Notes: generated by a model not told the origin, from the letters alone. 9,694 nucleotides of DNA from Syntrophomonadaceae bacterium (GCA_007136165.1 SLHK01000124.1:1-9694); one strand, 5' to 3'; numbered from the stretch's first letter, positions 1 through 5,375 are shown. Numbers and translations: made by a program.

Positions 1-106
1 CCCTGTAAAGAGAACTGACCAGGGGTTCTGCGCCGGCAAACTCCGGGTACAACCGGCAGCTTATTCTGATATCTTCCATGATGTCTTGCAGTTTGCGTTT
101 GTACAA
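1..106 (-). CDS. Unrecognised protein, N-terminal fragment (cut by window edge)
   Basis: An open frame of 35 codons runs off the left edge. It begins with a TTG codon (106-104) placed 7 nt after a perfect AGGAGG ribosome binding site at 119-114. A GTG (109-107) directly before it in the same frame is the alternative start, but its spacing is only 4 nt. The peptide begins MLYKRKLQDI and is a mix of charged and hydrophobic residues, with no signal peptide or membrane segment in the visible part. I do not recognise a family. The strong ribosome binding site, and a frame open from there to the edge, are the reasons to call it. It lies about 430 nt beyond the rpsU terminator, so it probably has its own promoter, which I could not identify. 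In related bacteria yqeY often follows rpsU, but these residues do not look like YqeY. Confidence 0.55.
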   Translation of the reverse strand, partial: MYKRKLQDIMEDIRISCRLYPEFAGAEPLVSSLYR

Positions 107-133
107 CACTTTACCTCCTAAACTCACCTCACC

Positions 134-190
134 CACAAAAGGGGCAGGGGACAGCGTTTCTTTGTGCCTGTTTATTGTGCAGAAGCTGTC
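134..190. repeat. REP-like inverted-repeat element (candidate)
   Basis: A short stretch carries two overlapping inverted repeats: CACAAA (134-139) with TTTGTG (161-166), and GACAGC (150-155) with GCTGTC (185-190). A G-rich run (GGGGCAGGGGACAGCG, 141-156) lies between them. The wording GGGGACAG followed by a T-rich, TTTGTG-like stretch resembles short interspersed palindromic elements common in intergenic regions of Clostridia and Deltaproteobacteria; this resemblance is from memory and only one copy is present in the window. It sits directly upstream of the ribosome binding site of the gene at the left edge. Confidence 0.35.
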
Positions 191-247
191 ATTTCTCCTA
201 CCCATCACAACAAAGGCCGGCATACGTCATGGTGTAGAGTTTGACTT

Positions 248-267
248 ATTGTGATTATCCTCACAAT
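248..267. promoter_or_regulatory. Perfect palindrome matching the CRP/FNR-family operator TGTGA-N6-TCACA
   Basis: ATTGTGA (248-254) and TCACAAT (261-267) form a perfect 7-bp inverted repeat with a 6-nt spacer. The core TGTGA-N6-TCACA is the consensus of CRP and of Bacillus-type Fnr. A further half-site, TCACAA, lies at 205-210. The palindrome is about 150 nt upstream of the gene at the left edge. On the plus strand it directly follows a TTGACT -35-like hexamer (241-246). No convincing -10 box is placed to decide which direction it regulates; the best minus-strand candidate is TATGCC (224-219). The site is clear as a sequence, while its regulator and target are inferred. Confidence 0.5.
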
Positions 268-361
268 CACCTCCCCAAAGACCCATGGGAAAACTGCCAC
301 TAAAACCTTGAGCATACATCGTTCCAAGATTAATTATCCCATAAAGAAGATATGAATAATA

Positions 362-384
362 GAGGGGTTTCCCCTCGTCTTTTT
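362..384 (+). terminator. Intrinsic terminator-like hairpin on the plus strand
   Basis: GAGGGG (362-367), a TTT loop and CCCCTC (371-376) form a perfect 6-bp GC-rich stem followed by GTCTTTTT (377-384) on the plus strand. On the minus strand the same stem is followed by TATTATTC, which is a poor terminator. No plus-strand gene is known upstream in the window, so what it would terminate is unclear. A second small hairpin, ATAGGG-N5-CCCTAT, lies next to it at 393-409. Confidence 0.4.
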
Positions 385-438
385 AATGCAAAATAGGGTA
401 TTTCCCTATCTATCCCCCAAGGCCTCCGCTGCCCCCCT

Positions 439-515
439 CCCCGGGTTACCCTAATCAAAAAGTAGCCTCCGGGCACCCCATGAGGCTCACCCGCGTAATT
501 GCTTGATCCCCGGGG
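439..515. other. Nested inverted-repeat structure, possible structured RNA
   Basis: Four nested pairings can be drawn by eye: CCCCGGG (439-445) with CCCGGGG (509-515); ATCAA (454-458) with TTGAT (503-507); AGCCTC (464-469) with GAGGCT (482-487); and GGG (471-473) with CCC (476-478). CGGGT (442-446) can instead pair with ACCCG (489-493), giving an alternative, possibly pseudoknotted fold. The structure fits either strand. Read on the plus strand it ends 25 nt before the hairpin at 541-559, which carries a T-run in that direction too. Read on the minus strand it lies just beyond the rpsU terminator. I do not recognise a riboswitch class or a named RNA in it. Confidence 0.35.
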
Positions 516-535
516 CTTAAGGGACAAATACATGC

Positions 536-568
536 AAAAAGCCCGGCTGGGAGCCGGGCTTCGTTTTT
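536..568 (-). terminator. Intrinsic terminator of rpsU (bidirectional)
   Basis: GCCCGGC (541-547) and GCCGGGC (553-559) form a perfect 7-bp stem with a 5-nt loop. On the minus strand it starts 11 nt after the rpsU stop codon and is followed by TTTTT (540-536). On the plus strand it is followed by TTCGTTTTT (560-568), so it can also stop transcripts coming from the left. Confidence 0.9.
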
Positions 569-570
569 CT

Positions 571-753
571 CTAATAGAACCTTCTCTTCTTCTTCCTGGC
601 GGCCTCCGATTTCTTCTTCCGCTTGACACTGGGTTTTTCATAATGCTCTCTTTTTCTGACTTCCCTTAAAACTCCAGTGCGGGCACACTGTTTTTTAAAC
701 CTTTTCAGGGCACTATCCAGAGTTTCGTTCTTCCCCACTTTAATCTCTGCCAT
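571..753 (-). CDS. rpsU: Small ribosomal subunit protein S21 (bS21)
   Basis: This 60-residue protein is a component of the 30S ribosomal subunit and in known cases acts in translation initiation near the anti-Shine-Dalgarno end of 16S rRNA. The N-terminal part around residues 5-45 (VGKNETLDSALKRFKK, then REVRKREHYEKPS) is typical of S21, and the C-terminal third is almost entirely Lys and Arg, as expected for an RNA-binding tail. Its length is that of Firmicutes S21. I chose the ATG at 753 because it follows a G-rich ribosome binding site (GGGGAGGGAGACGTT). The frame stays open further upstream to a TTG at 864, but that part overlaps the rpsU promoter. The gene has its own consensus promoter at 864-836, while read-through from the HIT gene is also likely since no terminator separates them. 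A strong terminator follows the stop. Confidence 0.95.
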   Translation of the reverse strand: MAEIKVGKNETLDSALKRFKKQCARTGVLREVRKREHYEKPSVKRKKKSEAARKKKRRFY

Positions 754-835
754 AACGTCTCCCTCCCCTCGCTGCAAAGCTTCGTAAGCCGGGGCTCTAT
801 CACCTGATGCTGCTGCTGCAGTGATTACTGCATTC

Positions 836-864
836 ATTATATCCTTTTTAGAAAACTGTGTCAA
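836..864 (-). promoter_or_regulatory. Consensus sigma-A promoter of rpsU
   Basis: TTGACA (864-859) is separated by exactly 17 nt from TATAAT (841-836), a full match to the sigma-A consensus on the minus strand. The -35 box overlaps the end of the upstream gene: the TGA stop codon of the HIT protein (863-861) lies inside it. Transcription should start near 829, giving a leader of about 75 nt before the rpsU start. That leader contains a small perfect hairpin, GCAGT-AATC-ACTGC. Confidence 0.85.
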
Positions 865-1202
865 TCAAGGTTTAGCCCCTGGCCGCCGCCCAGCAGGTGG
901 TAGTGTATATGGAAGACAACCTGTCCGGCATCCCGGCCGCAGTTCAGGATGACCCGGTAACCGGAATCCGCCACCCCCTGGTCCCGGGCGATATCCCGCA
1001 GGGCCAGCTGGATGCGGCCCATCAGGGGAACATCCCCTTCCTCCAATTCTTCCAGGCCGGCAATATGTTTTTTGGGAACCACCAGCACATGCAGGGGGGC
1101 TTTGGGGGCAATATCTTTAAAGGCAAAAATTTCTTCGTCCTCATAGACTTTTTCTGCCGGTATATCTCCCGCGATGATGCGGCAAAACAGGCACTCCGCC
1201 AT
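861..1202 (-). CDS. HIT-family (histidine triad) nucleotide-binding protein, HINT branch
   Basis: A 113-residue cytoplasmic protein of the histidine triad superfamily; HINT members bind purine nucleotides and hydrolyse nucleoside phosphoramidates such as AMP-lysine. The start MAECLFCRII shows the CxxC pair (C4, C7) common in bacterial HINT proteins. The middle has the typical HVLVVPKKHIAGL stretch, and the triad HIHYH (H98, H100, H102) follows GRDAGQ. The ATG at 1202 is chosen because AGGAGG lies 8 nt upstream; an in-frame extension to 1235 would cross that site. The C-terminus, GGGQGLNLD, lacks the usual Trp-Pro-Pro-Gly ending of this branch, although the catalytic triad is complete. The gene sits between mtaB and rpsU as in many Firmicutes, but it has its own promoter at 1263-1235 and is isolated from upstream transcription by the terminator at 1352-1324. 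Confidence 0.92.
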   Translation of the reverse strand: MAECLFCRIIAGDIPAEKVYEDEEIFAFKDIAPKAPLHVLVVPKKHIAGLEELEEGDVPLMGRIQLALRDIARDQGVADSGYRVILNCGRDAGQVVFHIHYHLLGGGQGLNLD

Positions 1203-1234
1203 TTTACATACCTCCTTCGGTGCACTTGAAAACA

Positions 1235-1263
1235 ATTATATCATCTTACACCCACCCATGCAA
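1235..1263 (-). promoter_or_regulatory. Sigma-A promoter of the HIT gene
   Basis: TTGCAT (1263-1258), a spacer of exactly 17 nt, then a perfect TATAAT (1240-1235) on the minus strand. The predicted transcription start is near 1228, about 25 nt before the ATG at 1202, with AGGAGG in the leader. The tandem repeat at 1263-1290 abuts the -35 box on its upstream side. Confidence 0.85.
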
Positions 1264-1290
1264 GAAATCCCAGGGCAGAAATCCCAGGGC
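1263..1290. repeat. Two perfect tandem copies of a 14-bp unit
   Basis: The plus-strand unit AGAAATCCCAGGGC occurs at 1263-1276 and again, identical and directly adjacent, at 1277-1290. The pair lies immediately upstream of the -35 box of the HIT/rpsU promoter, where an activator would bind. It could be a regulator site or simply a recent slippage duplication. Confidence 0.9.
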
Positions 1291-1323
1291 ACACCGGAGG
1301 AAAACGGGTAGACAACGGAACGT

Positions 1324-1352
1324 AAAAAAAGAGAGCCAAATCAAAGGCTCTC
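1324..1352 (-). terminator. Strong intrinsic terminator after the membrane-anchored protein gene
   Basis: On the minus strand GAGAGCC (1352-1346), an 8-nt loop and GGCTCTC (1337-1331) form a perfect 7-bp stem followed by seven T residues (1330-1324). It lies about 70 nt past the stop codon at 1425 and probably ends the long hrcA-to-mtaB transcript, separating it from the HIT gene. Confidence 0.92.
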
Positions 1353-1424
1353 CCCCGGCGGGCTTAAACTATACATCTTGGAAAGCTGTGAAAAATAAGG
1401 CCTCTGTCTCCCTGAAGCAATTCG

Positions 1425-1976
1425 CTACTTGGTGATCCCCATGGTCTCCTCATCCTCTTCTTCCGGCTCTTCTTCATGGATAAAAGGCATCCCCGGCAGC
1501 TGGGTCAAAACATTCCCCCTGCCGTCGGCAAAGACCCAGTACCACTCTCCGGCCGCCTCCAGGGCCCCCCTGTCCAGGGTGATCAAATCGTAGGTGTTGC
1601 GGGCCTTGTCAACGGTAATTCTCAGCTGGTTTCCTTCCCTCAACGGGACCAGCTGGGCCTTTTTCAAGGTACCGTTGACCACAAAGACCGCCACTTCCTG
1701 GGCCGGTTGAAAGGGATAGTCGGGAAGTTCCAGGGCAAACTCCTGAGCTACCCGCAAAAAATCATCCTTTTCATAGAGAACCCGGGCCTGAAAACGGTCT
1801 TCCATCTTTCCCCGGTCGATGACGCTGAAGGTAAGTTCGTCTTCCTCAGCAGCTTCAAAGACCGGGCTGGCCGGTTGGTGCCGAAAATTATCATATACCG
1901 AAAGACCCACCAGCAGCAGCAGGAGAAACAACAGCGGAAACAATCTCCTGGCCTCTACCACAAAAACCCTGCCCAT
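1425..1976 (-). CDS. Unrecognised membrane-anchored protein with acidic C-terminus
   Basis: A 183-residue protein that I do not recognise. Residues about 12-27 are a leucine-rich hydrophobic helix (LFPLLFLLLLLVG) preceded by arginines, so an N-in membrane anchor or uncleaved signal is likely, with the remainder outside the cytoplasm. The body (about 45-160) alternates hydrophobic and charged residues in a way suggesting beta strands, for example EVAVFVVNG (94-102) and NQLRITVD (116-123). Residues 168-177 are nearly all Glu and Asp, followed by a short MGITK end. There is no cysteine pair or obvious catalytic motif. The ATG at 1976 follows a GGGAGGGG ribosome binding site. It is 105 nt downstream of mtaB with no clear promoter or terminator between, so read-through from the heat-shock operon is plausible, ending at the terminator 1352-1324. 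Confidence 0.75.
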   Translation of the reverse strand: MGRVFVVEARRLFPLLFLLLLLVGLSVYDNFRHQPASPVFEAAEEDELTFSVIDRGKMEDRFQARVLYEKDDFLRVAQEFALELPDYPFQPAQEVAVFVVNGTLKKAQLVPLREGNQLRITVDKARNTYDLITLDRGALEAAGEWYWVFADGRGNVLTQLPGMPFIHEEEPEEEDEETMGITK

Positions 1977-2081
1977 ATCATCCCCTCCCTCTGAACTTCT
2001 ACAGTCATCTTTATGCGGCAGAGGAAGGAAATATGATATTTAATTCCCCGGCGGGAGTCTCTTCCCCCAACCACCCCCTCC

Positions 2082-3413
2082 TCACTCCCGGGAAGTTACG
2101 GGGGGCAAACCGGGCTGCTTTCTCAACTCGCCATAAAGAAGGCCTTCGCGCGCGCCGGTAATGAAAACGGGAACCATCCGGGACTTGAGGGCTGAATCCC
2201 CTTTGAGGCGGGCCCGCAGGTAGTGCTCTGTCAACCCCTCCATATTTCCCCCGGGCAGGGGTTTTTCCAGCAGCACATCCAGGGTGGTGTGAAGAAACTT
2301 TTCTGCGTATTCCTGGGCCAGTTCCTTCCCCAGGGCCCTCAATATTTCGGCCCGTTTCCCCATTACCCGGGGAGGTACCCGGCCCGGTAAACCTGCCGCC
2401 TCTGTCCCCCGGCGGGGTGAAAACTTGAAAACATGGAGCCTGCTGAAGGCCATCTCCCTGACAAAGGAGAGGGTTTCCTGAAAATGCCTGTCTTCCTCCC
2501 CCGGGAAACCCACAATGATATCGGTGGACAAGGCCATCCGGGGGTCCAAATCCCGCAGCCCGGCGGCCAGGCGGCGAAAGTCCTCCTGCCGGTAAGGCCG
2601 GGCCATGGCCTGGAGGATTTCGTCGGAACCGCTCTGCAGGGGGATATGAAGATGCCGGCAAATCCGGGGAATGTCCTTAAGGGCCCGGAGGAGCCCCTCA
2701 TCCACATCTACCGGCTCCAAAGATGACAGCCGCACCCGCCCGGGGGCGCCCTCTTCCTGTATTTGATAGAGAAGGCTGCTCAAGGTGCGGGGAGGAACCA
2801 GGTCCCGGCCCCAGGCCCCCAGGTGGGTGCCCGTCAGCACCAGTTCCCCGTACCCCTTGTCCCGGATGGCCGCCACCCTGTTCAGGACCTCCCCGGGTTC
2901 CTGGCTCCGCAGGCTCCCCCGGGCATGGGGTATGATGCAGTAGGTGCAGTATTCCTGGCAGCCTTCCTGGATCTTTAAAAAGGCCCGGGTCCTGCCCGCC
3001 TCCCCGGGCCAGGGCAGGTCTTCAAAAGCTTCCCCCGCTCCCTTCTCCCGCACCAGGTTGAGCTTATGGCCCCGGCGGGCTTTTTCCACCAGGGCCGGCA
3101 GTTCCCTCCGGTTTCCGGTACCCAGCAGGATATCCACCCCGGGTATTTCAGCCGCCTCCTCCGGCGCCACCTGGGGGTAGCAGCCGATGACGGCCACCAC
3201 GGCTTCGGGGTTTTGCCGCGCCGCCCGGCGGACTGCCTGGCGGGACTTGCCGTCGCTCAAATGGGTTACGGTGCAGGAATTGATCACATAGACATCGGCC
3301 TTCTCGGCAAAGGGGACCACCCGGTAGCCCTCCTGCCGGAAGAGGTCCTTTAAAGCTTCCGACTCGTACTGGTTTACCTTGCACCCCAGGGTATAAAAGG
3401 CTGCCTTCTTCAT
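2082..3413 (-). CDS. mtaB: tRNA t6A37 methylthiotransferase MtaB
   Basis: A 443-residue radical-SAM enzyme that converts t6A to ms2t6A at position 37 of tRNAs reading ANN codons, stabilising codon pairing. The N-terminal methylthiotransferase domain starts KKAAFYTLGCKVNQYES and carries cluster ligands C11, C47 and C78. The radical-SAM cluster motif is CQEYCTYC (C152, C156, C159). IPLQSGSD and STDIIVGFPGE follow in the core, and the C-terminal 70 or so residues fit a TRAM RNA-binding domain. The TLGCKVNQYES start and the 443-residue length favour MtaB over MiaB or RimO. The ATG at 3413 overlaps the rsmE stop by 4 nt (ATGA) and follows a GGGGAGAGG ribosome binding site; the in-frame upstream stretch to 3629 is proline/glycine-rich, lies inside rsmE and is not protein-like. 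rRNA and tRNA modification are thus translationally coupled here. Confidence 0.95.
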   Translation of the reverse strand: MKKAAFYTLGCKVNQYESEALKDLFRQEGYRVVPFAEKADVYVINSCTVTHLSDGKSRQAVRRAARQNPEAVVAVIGCYPQVAPEEAAEIPGVDILLGTGNRRELPALVEKARRGHKLNLVREKGAGEAFEDLPWPGEAGRTRAFLKIQEGCQEYCTYCIIPHARGSLRSQEPGEVLNRVAAIRDKGYGELVLTGTHLGAWGRDLVPPRTLSSLLYQIQEEGAPGRVRLSSLEPVDVDEGLLRALKDIPRICRHLHIPLQSGSDEILQAMARPYRQEDFRRLAAGLRDLDPRMALSTDIIVGFPGEEDRHFQETLSFVREMAFSRLHVFKFSPRRGTEAAGLPGRVPPRVMGKRAEILRALGKELAQEYAEKFLHTTLDVLLEKPLPGGNMEGLTEHYLRARLKGDSALKSRMVPVFITGAREGLLYGELRKQPGLPPVTSRE

Positions 3414-4204
3414 GGCCTCTCCCCCCGCCCCAGCTCCCCGTAGTGGTACAGGGCCATGGCCAAAACGGCGGGGCCCGCCGTCTCGGTACGCAAAATCCGC
3501 TTCCCCAGAGTTACCCGGGCAACCCCCGCCGCTGCCGCCTCCGCTGCCTCCTCCCGGGTGAAGCCTCCCTCGGGGCCGATAAAAACCCGGACCTCCCGGG
3601 GAAAGGGGTTGGCCTCCAGGAAGGTCCAAAGGCCCAGGGACTGCTCCTCCTCCCAGGGCATGAAGGCCAGAGAGCCCCCCCCGGGACCCCCCGGGCAGCC
3701 CCCCGGGCTATCCCCCCGCCCCTCCTGCAGGGCCGAGGCCAGGGAAAGGGGTTCCCGGACCGGGGGCAGGAAATTCCGACGGCTCTGCTCCAGGGCCGAG
3801 GCGGCAATCCTCTGCCAGCGCTGCCGCCGCTCTTCCATTCTTCCTCCTTCCAGGCGCACCACGCAGCGCCGGGTTATGAGGGGCACAATTTCCGCAACCC
3901 CCAGCTCCACGCTTTTTTGCACCACCTGGTCCATTTTGTCCCCCTTGGGGATTCCCTGGTACAGAACCACTTTCAGCCCGGGGTCGTTATCCTCCCTCAG
4001 GGGAGACACCAGGGACCCCACCGCCTCTTCCCGGGACAAAAAACGGAGACGGCAGAGATAGGCCTGACCCAAACCGTTGGTCACGGCCACCTCCGCCCCC
4101 TCCTGTAAACGCAGCACTTTACGAATATATTTTACCTGTCCGGCGGAAAAACGGACCCTGTCCGGCCCAAAGCCTTCAGGCTTTACGTAAAAGCGCTCCA
4201 TCAT
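3410..4204 (-). CDS. rsmE: 16S rRNA (uracil1498-N3)-methyltransferase RsmE
   Basis: A 264-residue SPOUT-class (alpha/beta-knot) enzyme that methylates N3 of U1498 in 16S rRNA using S-adenosylmethionine. Family signatures are visible: a PUA-like N-terminal part (about 1-70); KGDKMDQVVQKSVELGV (87-103); RW followed by IAASALEQSRR (133-143); and the C-terminal knot with IGPEGGFTREE (209-219) and LGKRILRTETA (233-243). Residues 162-178 form a Gly/Pro-rich insertion between the conserved blocks, which makes the protein somewhat longer than the usual 240-250 residues. Two ATGs are adjacent; the first (4204) overlaps the dnaJ stop by 4 nt, and the second (4201) has the better spacing from GGAGG. The gene is cotranscribed with dnaJ and mtaB. 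prmA, which often precedes rsmE, is missing. Confidence 0.95.
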   Translation of the reverse strand: MMERFYVKPEGFGPDRVRFSAGQVKYIRKVLRLQEGAEVAVTNGLGQAYLCRLRFLSREEAVGSLVSPLREDNDPGLKVVLYQGIPKGDKMDQVVQKSVELGVAEIVPLITRRCVVRLEGGRMEERRQRWQRIAASALEQSRRNFLPPVREPLSLASALQEGRGDSPGGCPGGPGGGSLAFMPWEEEQSLGLWTFLEANPFPREVRVFIGPEGGFTREEAAEAAAAGVARVTLGKRILRTETAGPAVLAMALYHYGELGRGERP

Positions 4205-5349
4205 TTTCCTCCGCCGAAAGCATCCTTGACTTTATCCATGAAACCCTTTTCGTCCGGCAGCTGTTCTCCCATGGTCGCGGCAAAATCCTTCAGGGCCTGC
4301 CGCTGCTTGGCGCTCAACCTCTCGGGCACCCGTACCCTGACCACTATATGCTGGTCCCCCCTGCCCAGTCCCCGCAGGTGGGGGATGCCCTTGCCTCTCA
4401 GGCGGAAGGAGGTGCCGGGCTGGGTCCCTTCGGGAATCTTGAACTTGACTTTTTTCCCGTCAATGGTGGGAACCATAACCTCCGCCCCCACCGACGCCTG
4501 GGCAAAGCTGATGGGGAATTCCAGAATCAGGTCATCTCCCTCCCGCTTGAAGAGCTTGTGGCGTTTTACGTGGATTATCACGTAAAGGTCCCCGGGAGGG
4601 CCTTTGCGGCGGCCCGCTTCCCCCTCACCGGCAACCCGCAGCTTGGAGCCCGTATCCACGCCGGCAGGAATCTTCACATCGAGATTCCGCTCCCTGTGGA
4701 CCATGCCCTTGCCGGAACATTCGCGGCAGGGTTCCTTGATGATTTTCCCCTCCCCCCTGCAGTTCTCGCAGGACTGGACGTTGATAAACCTGCCGAAAGA
4801 GGTGTTCCGGACCACCTGCTGCTGGCCGCTGCCGCCGCAGGTAGCGCAGGTTTCCGGCCGTGTCCCCGGCCGGGCGCCGCTGCCGTCGCAGGTGCCGCAG
4901 CTCTCGGTGCGGGGAATCCTTAGCTTGGTCTCCAGCCCGAAGGCAGCTTCCTCCAGGGTAATTTCCAGGTCGTAGCGCAAATCCGCACCCCGTTGGGGGC
5001 CACCGGAACGGCGGCGGGAGAAACCTCCCCCTCCGGTGAAAAAGGACTCGAAAATATCCTCGAAACCGCCAAACCCCTGCTGCTGGAAACCGCCCCCGCC
5101 AAAACCGCTGCCAAAGCCGCCAAAATCCTGCTCCGCGTGGCCGAACTGGTCGTAGCGGGCCCGTTTTTCCGGGTCTACCAGGACATCATAGGCTTCCTTA
5201 ACTTCTTTGAAGCGGTTCTCTGATTCTTTATCGCCAGGATTCATGTCGGGGTGATAGCGGCGGGCCAGCTTCCGGTAGGCCTTTTTAATCTCCTCCTGAC
5301 TGGCGCTCCGCTCCAGCCCCAGCACTTCATAGTAATCCTTTTTAGGCAT
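4201..5349 (-). CDS. dnaJ: Co-chaperone DnaJ (Hsp40)
   Basis: A 382-residue full-length type I DnaJ that delivers unfolded proteins to DnaK and stimulates its ATPase. The J-domain occupies residues 1-70 with the essential HPD at 33-35. A Gly/Phe-rich linker spans about 76-110. The zinc-binding centre at 151-215 has all four CxxCxGxG modules: CGTCDGSG, CATCGGSG, CENCRGEG and CRECSGKG. Two beta-rich substrate-binding domains follow, with a short C-terminal dimerisation part. Length and domain order are canonical. It lies 26 nt downstream of dnaK, so both come from one transcript controlled by HrcA/CIRCE. The ribosome binding site is weaker than those of its neighbours (AAGG close to the ATG), which could keep DnaJ below DnaK. 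Its stop codon overlaps the rsmE start. Confidence 0.98.
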   Translation of the reverse strand: MPKKDYYEVLGLERSASQEEIKKAYRKLARRYHPDMNPGDKESENRFKEVKEAYDVLVDPEKRARYDQFGHAEQDFGGFGSGFGGGGFQQQGFGGFEDIFESFFTGGGGFSRRRSGGPQRGADLRYDLEITLEEAAFGLETKLRIPRTESCGTCDGSGARPGTRPETCATCGGSGQQQVVRNTSFGRFINVQSCENCRGEGKIIKEPCRECSGKGMVHRERNLDVKIPAGVDTGSKLRVAGEGEAGRRKGPPGDLYVIIHVKRHKLFKREGDDLILEFPISFAQASVGAEVMVPTIDGKKVKFKIPEGTQPGTSFRLRGKGIPHLRGLGRGDQHIVVRVRVPERLSAKQRQALKDFAATMGEQLPDEKGFMDKVKDAFGGGK

Positions 5350-5375
5350 GAACCTTCAAACCTTTCCCCTGTAGT

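Noticed and set aside
205..264. 19-codon GTG frame with a GGAGG site as a gene
   Set aside because: Too short to support as coding, and the residues after the first eight resemble nothing. It is mentioned only as a possible leader peptide under the palindrome.
420..535. Known riboswitch (molybdenum cofactor, cyclic-di-GMP, cyclic-di-AMP, T-box, TPP) in the rpsU-proximal gap
   Set aside because: I compared remembered conserved cores and found no convincing match; only generic stems could be supported.
330..641. 103-codon minus-strand frame overlapping the end of rpsU
   Set aside because: It is Arg/Pro/Gly-rich, its first part is rpsU in another frame, and it crosses the rpsU terminator. It has no ribosome binding site.
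754..864. N-terminal extension of rpsU from a TTG at 864
   Set aside because: This part overlaps the consensus rpsU promoter, and S21 proteins begin at the MAEIKV position. The upstream residues are alanine-rich and not conserved-looking.
2046..2060. Possible terminator directly after mtaB
   Set aside because: The stem (TCCC with GGGA) is only 4 bp and is followed by ATTAAATAT rather than a T-run.
3414..3629. N-terminal extension of mtaB
   Set aside because: It lies wholly inside rsmE, is Gly/Pro-rich, and the conserved MtaB sequence begins exactly at the ATG at 3413.
3443..4108. 221-codon and 201-codon plus-strand frames opposite rsmE
   Set aside because: Both are low-complexity Pro/Gly/Arg or Ser-rich products caused by GC-rich codons of rsmE, which is clearly the real gene.
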